Assembly: GCA_902518185.1 (NCBI GenBank)
Contig: CABYFG010000006.1
Coordinates: forward strand, 1-47,622
DNA: 47,622 nt
Origin: an uncultured Pelagibacteraceae bacterium
GTDB taxonomy: Bacteria; Pseudomonadota; Alphaproteobacteria; Pelagibacterales; Pelagibacteraceae
Direction: 5' to 3'
The translations under genes were made by a program, and so were the position numbers. This document shows, piece by piece, positions 26,068 to 34,545 of the stretch; the stretch's first letter is position 1, and every line of letters starts with the position of its first letter. Below the pieces are notes generated by a model that was not told the origin of the DNA, searched no databases, and saw only the letters and a program-made list of their open reading frames with translations.

Positions 26068-26973
26068 TTGAGAAATCTTAACGTTAATATTTTTCCGCTT
26101 TCTCTCTTATTTATTCAACCAATTTTTATGGCCAGCAACTTAGTAGTAGCTCGGGGAGGTGTAGAATTTGTACCACCTATTTCATTAGCTTTTTGGAGAT
26201 GGACACTGGTTTTTTTACTATTATTCCCATTCACATATGTAAGCTTAAAAAAAAATTTTAAAATTATTAAGAAAGAATACAAAAAATTATTTTTTTTAGG
26301 GTCCATGGGTTGTGGTGTTTGTGGCGCTTTCCCTTTTTTAGCTGGCGAAACTACAACAGTAACAAATATGGGAATTATATACACGTCATCTCCTGTATTT
26401 ATAATTTTGATTTCATATTTTTTCTTTAATGAAAGGATTAATTTTACCAAAATAATTGGATTGATTGCATGTTTAATAGGGGTGTTCACGATTATAGTTA
26501 AAGGCAATTTAAAATTTTTAATTAATTTAGAATTCACAATTGGTGATTTATGGATGTTAGCTGCTGCAATAGGATGGGCCCTATATTCTATTTATTTATT
26601 TTATTGGAATTCCAAACTTAAAATTTTTGAGAGATTTACTTTAATATCATTTTTTGGAGCATTAAGTTTACTACCCTTTTATATTGGTGAGGAAATATTC
26701 TATAAACAAACATATTTTGTATCTGAATTTTACTTATGGGTAACCTTTGCAGCTGTTTCACCTGGAATAATTGCTTTTACTCTCTATACAATTGCTCAAA
26801 AAAAATTAGGTGCATCTTTAACAGGGTTTACACTTTACGTATTTACAGTTTATGGTGCAATCTATGGATACTTTTTATTTGATGAAAAATTTGAAAATTA
26901 TCATTTCATTGGAACAATTTTAGTATTTTTTGGAATATACTTTGCGAAAAAAAATAATGTTAAAAAAGTTTAA
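26068..26973 (+). CDS. EamA/DMT family transporter
   Basis: This is a ten-helix drug/metabolite-type transporter of 301 residues built from two EamA repeats. The first has FMASNLVVARGG and FWRWTLVFLLLFPF; the second begins near GDLWMLAAAIGWALYSIYLF and ends with ILVFFGIYFAKK. The only start consistent with a full first helix is TTG at 26068; the next ATG would cut it. Members export metabolites such as amino acids. It follows the 58-residue gene by 12 bases, so it may belong to the same transcript. The substrate is not predictable. Confidence 0.88.
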   Translation: MRNLNVNIFPLSLLFIQPIFMASNLVVARGGVEFVPPISLAFWRWTLVFLLLFPFTYVSLKKNFKIIKKEYKKLFFLGSMGCGVCGAFPFLAGETTTVTNMGIIYTSSPVFIILISYFFFNERINFTKIIGLIACLIGVFTIIVKGNLKFLINLEFTIGDLWMLAAAIGWALYSIYLFYWNSKLKIFERFTLISFFGALSLLPFYIGEEIFYKQTYFVSEFYLWVTFAAVSPGIIAFTLYTIAQKKLGASLTGFTLYVFTVYGAIYGYFLFDEKFENYHFIGTILVFFGIYFAKKNNVKKV

Positions 26974-27775
26974 GGATAATTTGTTCTCATTTTTACAAAT
27001 AATTATTGTAGTTTATATTTTAGTTTTGGTTTTTTTATATTTCTATCAGAGAAATTTATTGTACCACCCAAATGAAAATAATTACTCTAATGATCAGATA
27101 TCTGTATCAATTAGAAAGGTGAAAATAAAAACCTCAGACAATATTGATTTATTAGGCTGGTATCATGAAAAAGATTTAAAGAAATATAAAACTATTGTTT
27201 ATTTTCATGGAAACGCAGGTTCTTTAGAAAATAGAATTCATAAGTTAAACCATTTTAGCGAGATGGATGTTAACTTTTTAATAATTGCTTGGAGAGGCTT
27301 TAGTGGCAACAAAGGCAAACCCACTGAGCAAGGCTTGTACGAAGATGGAAGGAGTGCAATTAATTGGTTAAAAAATAAGGGTCTCAAAGAAGAAGATATA
27401 ATACTTTATGGAGAGTCTTTAGGAACTGGTATTGCAACAGAACTATCTCAAAATAAAAATTTTGCTGGTGTTATACTGGAGACACCATTTACATCAATGG
27501 TCGATGCTGCAAAAAAATTTTATCCCTATATACCTGTTGGTCTATTACTAAAAGATAAATATAACAATAAACATAAGATAAAAAATATTTTTTCTCCAAT
27601 TTTAATAATGCACGGAGAGGTTGACCAAATAGTTCCTTTTGAAATGGGAAAAAGAATTTTTGAAATTTCAAATCAACCTAAATATTCCCACTTTACTAAA
27701 AATGACGATCATATGATGGAATATGATGAAAATCTTTTAAAAGCACTTAAAACTTTTATCAAAAGTTTAAATTAA
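26957..27775 (+). CDS. Membrane-anchored alpha/beta hydrolase
   Basis: The ATG at 26957, inside the end of the transporter gene, gives 272 residues with one N-terminal anchor (about residues 11-31) and then the BEM46/ABHD13-like motif FYQRNLLYHPN. The hydrolase fold shows the oxyanion strand YFHGNAGS, the nucleophile elbow GESLG (Ser154), Asp223 in HGEVDQIVP and His252 in NDDHMM. An upstream TTG in frame is a worse start because it would lengthen the overlap. The role of this branch in bacteria is not defined; a lipid or ester substrate is likely. Confidence 0.88.
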   Translation: MLKKFKDNLFSFLQIIIVVYILVLVFLYFYQRNLLYHPNENNYSNDQISVSIRKVKIKTSDNIDLLGWYHEKDLKKYKTIVYFHGNAGSLENRIHKLNHFSEMDVNFLIIAWRGFSGNKGKPTEQGLYEDGRSAINWLKNKGLKEEDIILYGESLGTGIATELSQNKNFAGVILETPFTSMVDAAKKFYPYIPVGLLLKDKYNNKHKIKNIFSPILIMHGEVDQIVPFEMGKRIFEISNQPKYSHFTKNDDHMMEYDENLLKALKTFIKSLN

Positions 27776-27824
27776 GCCATAATCTTAACAAAGATAACTC
27801 AAAATTTTTTCTTATCATCAAATC

Positions 27825-28388
27825 ATGAAAAAAATTTATTTATTCATATTAATATATTTGATTTCCCTTAATTATTGTTTAGCCAAAGATAAATCTTTAA
27901 GTCCTGATGACCTTTTTTTTATTGATTATATGAAATCTCATAATAAGGAGTTTACATTGTATTTTAAAGGTAGAGAAAAATCAGTATTAACTAGAGGAGA
28001 AGAAGGCAATTACATTAATGATTTTCCTAGGGATCTTTATATTTATAATTACACAACAAAATTATCATCACCTTTAATTTCTTACGAATGGTTTCCACAT
28101 CAAGCAAAATACTTTCTCCAAGAATATGATTTTCCAGTTTTTCCAGATGACTTTGCATATTATCTCTTAAAAGATGATCAAACTTTAATTATGGTAAGTG
28201 CGATTAAAAGTATTAACGCAAATTTTAAATTTGATATTTCAAAAAAAAAGTTAGAAGTTTACCCAACCAATGGTAAATTTGATTTTATAATCTCCTCTTT
28301 TTCAAAAGATTGTGGATATTATAAATTTAAAGAAAATTATAAATGTAATATTTATAAACCACTTATTTCTAGTAATTTAATTAATTAA
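27825..28388 (+). CDS. Secreted protein of unknown function
   Basis: The 187-residue product has a signal peptide (YLFILIYLISLN, cleavage probably after CLA). The mature part is rich in aromatic residues (many Tyr and Phe) and has two cysteines late in the chain (DCGYYKFKENYKC) that may pair. I recognise no family. It lies 49 bases after the hydrolase and ends just before an AT-rich hairpin and the convergent SGNH-like gene. Confidence 0.6.
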   Translation: MKKIYLFILIYLISLNYCLAKDKSLSPDDLFFIDYMKSHNKEFTLYFKGREKSVLTRGEEGNYINDFPRDLYIYNYTTKLSSPLISYEWFPHQAKYFLQEYDFPVFPDDFAYYLLKDDQTLIMVSAIKSINANFKFDISKKKLEVYPTNGKFDFIISSFSKDCGYYKFKENYKCNIYKPLISSNLIN

Positions 28389-28415
28389 TCTGAGCAAAGA
28401 CTTTTTTAGATAAGC

Positions 28416-28443
28416 AACTAAGTTATTAATTATTAGTTTTTTT
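28416..28443 (+). terminator. AT-rich candidate terminator
   Basis: Six-base arms AACTAA (28416-28421) and TTAGTT (28433-28438) are followed by an unbroken run of T to 28443. The stem is weak, but the position between two convergent genes fits a terminator for the plus-strand unit. Confidence 0.4.
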
Positions 28444-28453
28444 ATTAAAGTTT

Positions 28454-29497
28454 TTATTTTAAATTTTTACTGATTTGATCAGCCATAAAATCATAACCTT
28501 TAATATTAAAATGTGTAGGTAAATTATAATGAAAGAAATTGAGAGGTTCTCTAGTATTATGAAATAATATTGAACCATCAATAAATTTAAAATCATATTT
28601 AATTGCAGTTTTCTTTACTAAATTTTTTAAATTGTTTAATTGATCAAGCTGAGGATGATTAATCTTTTTATAAGCTAATCTCGTATATTTAGGGATATAA
28701 AAGATTATTTTATCTTTGATTTTTTTTTCATTAATAAAAAAAACCAAATCTTTAACGGTGTTATCGTAAATTTTTTCATCCTCTAATAAATTTGGGTATT
28801 TTTTGATATATTTTATAAGCGTACCAAAACCTCTTAAAAAATTTGAAAAGAAAATTTTTACTTTTAAAATAGTTAGGTTAACCTCAGGTTTATAATTAAC
28901 TTCAATCATTTTATCATTTTCTTTTCTTTTGAATTCAAAATTGATAATTCTATTATAATTTTTATTAAGGTCCTCATGGTCATTGCCCTCGTAGAATAAC
29001 CAAATTAATGTATCAAATTTTGTATTATTTTTATTTATAAGTTCTTTAAGAAGTTCTTTTTGATAGTATGGACCAGTTCCACCAACAGAGATATTCAAAA
29101 TTTTATCATTTTTTAATTTTTTACCTAATTTAGATGTTAAATCATTCGGCTCGTTAATACAGCTTGATACACCAAAAGAGTCTCCAAGAATTATAATATC
29201 TGTATTATAAAATAAATCCTCATTATTATTTCTAAATCCAAAATTATCTTGTTTGTATGCTAAATTATGAAAACCATCTTCGCTATGCCCACATGGATCC
29301 ACATAATAATCTTTATCAAAAAATATCTTATTTTTTTCTTTAAATTTTTCATCTTTTAAAATAAATACCGCATCCGAGATATTAATTTTGAATGTTGAAA
29401 ATAATGGTACTCCACCCAAAAAAAAATTTAGTAAACCAAAAAATAAACTTAATATCAAAAAAATAGTCATTATTGAAAATATAAAATTCTTAAACAT
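28454..29497 (-). CDS. Membrane-anchored SGNH/GDSL-like hydrolase
   Basis: The start is placed at ATG 29497, giving 347 residues; a longer frame would run into ftsY and remove the natural N-terminal helix (FIFSIMTIFLILSLFFGLL). The chain contains IIILGDSFG (Ser107), GGTGPYYQKELL, an FYEGNDHED segment that may be the Asn block, and THFNIKGY (His329) near the end, which together outline an SGNH hydrolase fold. Such proteins often deacylate or acylate surface polysaccharides. It follows ftsY by 16 bases and is probably co-transcribed with dapF and ftsY. Confidence 0.75.
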   Translation of the reverse strand: MFKNFIFSIMTIFLILSLFFGLLNFFLGGVPLFSTFKINISDAVFILKDEKFKEKNKIFFDKDYYVDPCGHSEDGFHNLAYKQDNFGFRNNNEDLFYNTDIIILGDSFGVSSCINEPNDLTSKLGKKLKNDKILNISVGGTGPYYQKELLKELINKNNTKFDTLIWLFYEGNDHEDLNKNYNRIINFEFKRKENDKMIEVNYKPEVNLTILKVKIFFSNFLRGFGTLIKYIKKYPNLLEDEKIYDNTVKDLVFFINEKKIKDKIIFYIPKYTRLAYKKINHPQLDQLNNLKNLVKKTAIKYDFKFIDGSILFHNTREPLNFFHYNLPTHFNIKGYDFMADQISKNLK

Positions 29498-29513
29498 TAA
29501 TTTGAATTCCTCT

Positions 29514-30434
29514 CTAATAATTATTATGAGTAAAGGCTTCAGCAAATTGTTCAGCTTTAAATAACTGTAAATCATCCTCTTTTTCACCAAGGCCTAATGC
29601 TATAATAGGAAGCTGATATTTTTTTGCGATTGCTAGGAGGATACCTCCTTTGGCTGTTCCATCTAATTTTGTCATTACTATGCCTGTTATTGGAATGATC
29701 TGATTAAACTCTTCAACTTGATTTATTACATTTTGCCCTGAAGTTGCATCTAAAACTAAAATCACATCATGAGGTGCTTTAGGATCAATTTTTTTTGTTA
29801 CATTAGCTATCTTCTTAAATTCTTGCATTAAATTTTTTTTATTTTGAAGTCTACCTGCTGTATCAATCAAAACTTGATCAAAATTATTCTTAACGGCTTC
29901 ATCAACAGCTTTATATGCAACTGATGCTGGATCAGAGCCTTGTGAAGATTTAATAATTTGAACATCAATCTTACTTGCCCAATTTTCTAGTTGTTCAATT
30001 GCAGCAGCTCTGAAAGTATCTGACGCAGCAAACATTACTTTATTTCCGTTTGTTTTTAAGATTTTTCCAATTTTACCAATACTAGTTGTCTTACCAACGC
30101 CGTTTACACCTGAAATTAAAGTTGCATTAAGACTCTTTTTCTTCTCAAAAAAAGAATTTTTTTCTAATGGTTTCATTAATGAAATAATATATTCTTTTAA
30201 AATAAGATTTATTTCGCTAGTTAAATCTTTATTTGGATCAATTTTTTTTTTTGAAATAATTTCTTTAACCTCTGATGCTGCCTCCACCCCAACATCGGAT
30301 TGAATAAGAAATTCCTCAATTTCATTTAACTTTTCATCATCGATCTCTCTTTTTACAACTATTTCTCTAAGACCAGATGTTAAAGCAGTAGCACTTTTTT
30401 TAAAACCTATTTTGAATTTATCAAAAATTCCCAT
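29514..30434 (-). CDS. ftsY: Signal recognition particle receptor FtsY
   Basis: FtsY is the GTPase receptor that docks SRP-ribosome complexes at the membrane. The 306-residue product is essentially the NG core with a very short N-terminal part, lacking the long acidic A domain of E. coli. The P-loop GVNGVGKTTS lies near 109-118, followed by ASDTFRAAAIEQL, IDTAGRL, TKLDGTAKGG and GLGEKEDDLQLF. Its start base is shared with the dapF stop. Confidence 0.97.
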   Translation of the reverse strand: MGIFDKFKIGFKKSATALTSGLREIVVKREIDDEKLNEIEEFLIQSDVGVEAASEVKEIISKKKIDPNKDLTSEINLILKEYIISLMKPLEKNSFFEKKKSLNATLISGVNGVGKTTSIGKIGKILKTNGNKVMFAASDTFRAAAIEQLENWASKIDVQIIKSSQGSDPASVAYKAVDEAVKNNFDQVLIDTAGRLQNKKNLMQEFKKIANVTKKIDPKAPHDVILVLDATSGQNVINQVEEFNQIIPITGIVMTKLDGTAKGGILLAIAKKYQLPIIALGLGEKEDDLQLFKAEQFAEAFTHNNY

Positions 30435-31258
30435 TATAATTTTATTTCTATTTCTTTTATATTTGAAACAGGCCCTTTCATATGAATTGAATTTGTCTCA
30501 TCAATAAAAATTGTTAATTTTCCATTAGTAAACTCAATTTCTGTTTTGTTCTCAATTAGATTTTTTAATTTAGCAGCAAATGCAGTCGCACATGCTGCAG
30601 TTCCACACGCTTTTGTTAGGCCAGTACCCCTTTCCCAAACCTTAACTCTTATTAAATTTTTATTAATTACCTGAGCTAATGTTACGTTACATTTTTCAGG
30701 AAAAATTTTATAATTCTCAATCTTAGGACCAATTTTTTGTATATTGAAATTATCAATTTTATTGACAAAAAAAATAATATGTGGGTTTCCAACATTAACA
30801 GCTGTTCCACCTAAATGACTCTTACCATTCACATCGTTAATCTTAATGTTGAGATTTTTTGTATCTAAATTTTCTGACAGGGGTATCTCATCCCAGTTTA
30901 TTTTAGCTTTTCCTATTTCTGTTGTAACAATATTATTTTCTAATATATTCGATTTAAGGTTTCTGGATAAAGTTTTTAAAAATACTGTCTTTTTATCAGT
31001 TTCTTTTGATATTAGATCTGCAACACATCTAGTCCCATTTCCACATGCCCCAGACTCTCCACCATCAGAATTGAAAAATTTTAAGTACGCATCAGCCTCT
31101 TTATCTGGTTTTATTAATATCAATTGATCACAACCAATAAAATTTCTGTCACAAATTTTGATAATTTGTTCTTTTGATAAATTTGTTGTTTTTTGCCTAT
31201 TATCAATGATAACAAAATCATTACCCAACCCATCCATTTTAAAAGCTTTAATAAACAT
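30434..31258 (-). CDS. dapF: Diaminopimelate epimerase
   Basis: DapF converts LL- to meso-diaminopimelate for lysine and peptidoglycan synthesis. The 274-residue protein has both active-site cysteines: Cys72 in SGACGNGTRC and Cys218 in LTKACGTAAC. MDGLGNDFVIID and FFNSDGG near the start and VGNPHIIFFV in the middle are also diagnostic. It diverges from ffh across 161 bases and is directly followed by ftsY with no miaB between, unlike many other alphaproteobacteria. Confidence 0.96.
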   Translation of the reverse strand: MFIKAFKMDGLGNDFVIIDNRQKTTNLSKEQIIKICDRNFIGCDQLILIKPDKEADAYLKFFNSDGGESGACGNGTRCVADLISKETDKKTVFLKTLSRNLKSNILENNIVTTEIGKAKINWDEIPLSENLDTKNLNIKINDVNGKSHLGGTAVNVGNPHIIFFVNKIDNFNIQKIGPKIENYKIFPEKCNVTLAQVINKNLIRVKVWERGTGLTKACGTAACATAFAAKLKNLIENKTEIEFTNGKLTIFIDETNSIHMKGPVSNIKEIEIKL

Positions 31259-31260
31259 AT

Positions 31261-31279
31261 AATAAGTATTTAACTTATT
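31261..31279. promoter_or_regulatory. Inverted repeat at the dapF start
   Basis: Seven-base arms AATAAGT and ACTTATT flank ATTTA, only two bases upstream of the dapF ATG (minus strand). It could be an operator or an mRNA hairpin covering the ribosome site of dapF. The arms are AT-rich, so chance is possible. Confidence 0.3.
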
Positions 31280-31315
31280 TATTGACTTTTTGAACCTCTA
31301 TTATAGTTTGAGCCA

Positions 31316-31397
31316 GTTTCCGCAAAAACATTAATTTGCGGTGTCTTTGGAAACAAAGAGATCGACACTAGTCTGCGAGGGTTCGCCCACTAGTGCG
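31316..31397 (+). ncRNA. Structured 5' leader of ffh (candidate cis-regulatory RNA)
   Basis: Upstream of ffh the DNA becomes locally GC-richer and folds into two hairpins. The first has CCGCAAA (31320-31326) pairing with TTTGCGG (31335-31341), with GTTTCC (31316-31321) and GGAAAC (31349-31354) as an alternative or closing stem. The second has CACTAGT (31366-31372) with ACTAGTG (31389-31395), extended by CG/CG across a bulged A, and an inner GGG-TTCG-CCC. The ffh ATG follows at 31420. I recall a published Pelagibacter RNA motif in ffh leaders (an Rfam family named ffh), but could not check the match. It does not contain the GGAAGCAG-type core of SRP RNA. Confidence 0.65.
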
Positions 31398-31419
31398 ATT
31401 ACTGCTGCATGTAATAAAT

Positions 31420-32778
31420 ATGTTTGAAAAACTAACAAATAAATTTGAGGAAGTCTTTTCCTCTTTAAAAAAAGCGCCCTCTCTTGATGAAAATCAAGTT
31501 GATGAAGGATTAAGATCCATTAGACAAGCCTTATTAGAAGCAGACGTATCTCTAGATGTTGTAAAAAGTTTTATAGAAAGAGTAAAACCAAAAGCTTTAG
31601 GCCAAGAAATCTTAAGATCAACATCGCCAGGGGATATGGTTGTAAAAATTGTTCATGATGAGTTAAAAAATTTCTTGGGTGAAAAAAATAACGAGGTAAA
31701 TCTCAGTGCAGTTCCTCCAGTATCTATGATGTTGGTTGGGTTACAAGGTTCTGGTAAAACAACAACCACTGCAAAGTTAGCCAGATATTTGGAAAACACA
31801 AAAAAAAAGAAAGTTATGATGGTCAGCCTCGATATTTATAGGCCAGCTGCTCAAGAGCAATTGAGATCTCTAGGTGAGCAAAATAACATATTCACATTAC
31901 CAATAGTTGACGGACAACAACCAATAGAAATATGTCAAAGAGCTACAAACGCGGCTAACTTGAATGGATCTGATGTCATATTGTTTGATACTGCAGGCAG
32001 AACTCAAATAGATTTACAAATGATGAGTGAAATAAGACAAATTCAAAATACCATAAATCCAGCAGAGATATTTTTAGTAGCAGACTCTCTCACTGGTCAA
32101 GTGGCAGCTTCTGTGGCTAAAGAATTTAAAAATACATTGGAATTATCAGGTATTATATTAACTCGAGCAGATGGTGATGCAAGGGGTGGAGCAGCAGTAA
32201 GCATGAAGTTTGTTTCACAAGTCCCAATCAAGTTTCTTGGTGTTGGTGAAAAAATTGAAAATCTCGAAGTTTTTCATCCTGACAGAATTGCTAATAGAAT
32301 TCTTGGAATGGGAGATATTGTCTCTCTAGTTGAGAAAGCTGCCCAGGATTTAGGTGAAGAGAACATAAAAAAGGCTGAGGAGAATTTAAAAAAAGGACAG
32401 TTCTCTCTAAACGATTATTTAGCACAACTTAGACAAATGAAGAGGCTCGGGGGTATAGAGGGAGTAATGTCTTTTATGCCAGGGGTCTCAAAAGTTAAGT
32501 CTCAAATGGACGCCGCAGGTATTGATGAGAGCATAATTAAAAAGAATGAGGCCATAATTTTATCAATGACTAACAAGGAAAGAGAAAATCCAAAAATAAT
32601 AGATGGCTCAAGAAAAAAAAGAATTGCTAATGGTTCAGGTACAGATCCAGCCACTATCAATAAATTGTTAAAACAATTTAAAATGATGTCTGAAATGATG
32701 AAAAAAATGTCTAAAGGAAATCTGAAGGGTATGACTGATAAAGGTATTCCTCCAGAGCTATTAAATCAGTTGAAATAA
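31420..32778 (+). CDS. ffh: Signal recognition particle protein Ffh
   Basis: Ffh binds 4.5S RNA and nascent signal sequences and docks with FtsY. The ATG at 31420 gives the usual [13 protein letters not shown] start and 452 residues; a GTG 27 bases upstream would overlap the structured leader. The N and G domains show [11 protein letters not shown], the P-loop [14 protein letters not shown] (107-120), [18 protein letters not shown] and [12 protein letters not shown]. The M domain has the RNA-binding [16 protein letters not shown] and a methionine-rich [11 protein letters not shown]. It heads an ffh-rpsP-trmD-rplS unit. Confidence 0.97.
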   Translation: MFEKLTNKFEEVFSSLKKAPSLDENQVDEGLRSIRQALLEADVSLDVVKSFIERVKPKALGQEILRSTSPGDMVVKIVHDELKNFLGEKNNEVNLSAVPPVSMMLVGLQGSGKTTTTAKLARYLENTKKKKVMMVSLDIYRPAAQEQLRSLGEQNNIFTLPIVDGQQPIEICQRATNAANLNGSDVILFDTAGRTQIDLQMMSEIRQIQNTINPAEIFLVADSLTGQVAASVAKEFKNTLELSGIILTRADGDARGGAAVSMKFVSQVPIKFLGVGEKIENLEVFHPDRIANRILGMGDIVSLVEKAAQDLGEENIKKAEENLKKGQFSLNDYLAQLRQMKRLGGIEGVMSFMPGVSKVKSQMDAAGIDESIIKKNEAIILSMTNKERENPKIIDGSRKKRIANGSGTDPATINKLLKQFKMMSEMMKKMSKGNLKGMTDKGIPPELLNQLK

Positions 32779-32791
32779 TGAAAGGAAAAAT

Positions 32792-33241
32792 ATGTTAAAA
32801 CTAAGATTATCAAGGGGAGGCACTAAGAAAAGACCTGTCTACAGGGTTGTTGTCGCTGATAGCCGTTTTTCAAGGGATGGCAGATTTATTGAAAAAGTTG
32901 GTTTTTTTAACCCGCTATTACCAAAAGAAAAAAAAGAAAGAATTGGATTAGAGGCTGAGAGGATAAAATATTGGTTGGGTCAAGGTGCACAACCCACAAC
33001 AAGAGTAGCTAGAATTTTAGGTGAGAATGAATTAATGCCTATGCCTGCTAATGGTAATAATCCTCAGAAAGCAATTCCAAAAAAAGATAGAAAAAAAGAA
33101 GGCTCAGAGGAAGCTCCAAAAGCAGAAGCTCCAAAAGCAGATGCTAAAAAAGAGGAAGCTCCAAAAGCAGAAGCTAAAAAAGAGGAAGCTCCAAAAGCAG
33201 AAGCTCCAAAAGCAGAAGCTAAAAAAGAGGAAAAGAAATAA
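32792..33241 (+). CDS. rpsP: Ribosomal protein S16 with a repetitive C-terminal tail
   Basis: The first 80 residues are a standard S16 of the small ribosomal subunit ([43 protein letters not shown]). The protein is 149 residues long because of a tail after about residue 100 made of Lys/Glu/Ala/Pro repeats such as [11 protein letters not shown]16 is usually 80-100 residues. A good ribosome site (AAAGGA) precedes the ATG. The tail is probably disordered and exposed; a similar one ends L19 in the same operon. No rimM lies between this gene and trmD. Confidence 0.96.
   Translation: MLKLRLSRGGTKKRPVYRVVVADSRFSRDGRFIEKVGFFNPLLPKEKKERIGLEAERIKYWLGQGAQPTTRVARILGENELMPMPANGNNPQKAIPKKDRKKEGSEEAPKAEAPKADAKKEEAPKAEAKKEEAPKAEAPKAEAKKEEKK
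33110..33231 (+). repeat. In-gene tandem repeat encoding [10 protein letters not shown] units in rpsP
   Basis: About eight short units built on GAAGCTCCAAAAGCA and GCTAAAAAAGAG follow one another in frame. The near-identical copies suggest recent slippage or unequal exchange and probable length variation between strains. Confidence 0.85.
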
Positions 33242-33255
33242 ACTGAAGGCTATCA

Positions 33256-33942
33256 ATGTTGCAAGCTCAAGTATTTACACTTTATCCAGATATATTTCCT
33301 GGACCTTTAGCTAAAGGACTTTACGGGAAAGCAATGTCTAAAAAATTGTGGAGTTTGAACGTGGTAAATATAAGAGATGCAGCAACAGATAAACACAAAA
33401 CAGTTGATGATACTCCTTATGGTGGTGGAACAGGCATGTTATTGAAACCAGACATCTTGGCAAATTCTATCGATCAAAACGTAAATAAAGGAGAAAGGAT
33501 TTTGTATCTTTCACCAAAAGGAAAAGTATTTAATCAAAAACTTGCTCAAGATCTATCATTAGAAAAATCTTTTTCTTTAATTTGTGGTCATTTTGAAGGA
33601 GTTGATGAGAGAGTATTATCTACAAGAAATATTGAAGAGATAAGTATAGGAGACTATGTATTGTCCGGTGGAGAAACTGCTGCGCTTGTTGTGATTGATA
33701 GTGTATTAAGACTGTTGCCTGGTGTTTTAGGGAATGATAAATCAGCTTCAGAAGAAACATTTGAAAATGGCCTTTTGGAGTATCCACAATATACAAAACC
33801 CCAGATTTGGGAGGAAAAATCAGTTCCAGAGGTGTTATTATCTGGTGATCATGCTAAAATTAAAGACTGGCGTTTGTCTCAATCAGAGGCTATAACTCGC
33901 GACCGAAGACCAGATTTGTGGCATAAATATAAGAAGAATTAA
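33256..33942 (+). CDS. trmD: tRNA (guanine-N1)-methyltransferase TrmD
   Basis: TrmD methylates G37 of tRNAs to prevent frameshifting. The 228-residue SPOUT enzyme has [11 protein letters not shown] at the start, the [11 protein letters not shown] loop, [13 protein letters not shown], and the knotted SAM site [12 protein letters not shown]. The C-terminus DHAKIKDWR then RDRRPDLW is also typical. It lies between rpsP and rplS, the usual operon, 14 bases after the rpsP stop. Confidence 0.96.
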   Translation: MLQAQVFTLYPDIFPGPLAKGLYGKAMSKKLWSLNVVNIRDAATDKHKTVDDTPYGGGTGMLLKPDILANSIDQNVNKGERILYLSPKGKVFNQKLAQDLSLEKSFSLICGHFEGVDERVLSTRNIEEISIGDYVLSGGETAALVVIDSVLRLLPGVLGNDKSASEETFENGLLEYPQYTKPQIWEEKSVPEVLLSGDHAKIKDWRLSQSEAITRDRRPDLWHKYKKN

Positions 33943-33958
33943 TTTGATAAATATTAAA

Positions 33959-34534
33959 ATGAAAACAATTGAAGAAATAAACCATAACAACGTTAAAAAA
34001 ATTCTTTCAGAAAAAAAGATTCCTGATTTTTTTCCTGGCGATGTTGTAAAAGTTGGTGTTAGAATTACCGAAGGAAAGAAAGAGAGAATTCAATATTTCG
34101 AAGGTGTTTGTATAGCTAAAAAAAGTAGAGATATTAATTCGTCTTTTACTGTAAGAAAAATATCTTTTGGAGAAGGTGTAGAAAGAACTTTTCCATTGTA
34201 CGGAACTGTAATCGACTCAATCAAAGTAATTCGTTCAGGAAAGGTAAGAAGAGCAAAACTTTATTATTTAAGAGATAGAACTGGTAAATCTGCAAGGATT
34301 GCTGAAAAGATTAGAAAAAAAATTGGTATTGATATTGACGTTAAGCCCGAGACTGTTACCGAGGAGAATTTAGCACCAGTTGAAAAAGAAAATGCTCCAG
34401 AGTCTGTAAAAGAGGCCACTTCTACAGCTGAGCTTGAAAAAGACGAAGCTCCAAAGTCAGAAATGAAGAAAGAAGCCCCTAAGGCTGAAGCTAAAACTGA
34501 AAAAAAACTTGAAAATTTACAAGAAAAAAAATAA
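33959..34534 (+). CDS. rplS: Ribosomal protein L19 with an acidic/lysine-rich tail
   Basis: L19 sits at the 30S-50S interface. The ATG at 33959 gives [14 protein letters not shown], the usual start; a TTG 15 bases upstream is less likely. The core ([60 protein letters not shown]) ends near residue 125. A tail of about 65 residues follows with [17 protein letters not shown], resembling the S16 tail. Bacterial L19 is normally about 115-130 residues. Confidence 0.95.
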   Translation: MKTIEEINHNNVKKILSEKKIPDFFPGDVVKVGVRITEGKKERIQYFEGVCIAKKSRDINSSFTVRKISFGEGVERTFPLYGTVIDSIKVIRSGKVRRAKLYYLRDRTGKSARIAEKIRKKIGIDIDVKPETVTEENLAPVEKENAPESVKEATSTAELEKDEAPKSEMKKEAPKAEAKTEKKLENLQEKK

Positions 34535-34545
34535 TTTTTTTCTAA

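Noticed and set aside
30846..31127. Plus-strand open frame within dapF
   Set aside because: It is antisense to dapF, which has both catalytic cysteines and normal length.
31316..31397. Hairpin region before ffh as SRP (4.5S) RNA
   Set aside because: The conserved apical SRP RNA motif is absent; a cis-acting leader fits better.
33051..33314. Lys/Gln-rich open frame over the rpsP tail
   Set aside because: It is the shifted reading of the in-frame repeat; the S16 frame is the real one.
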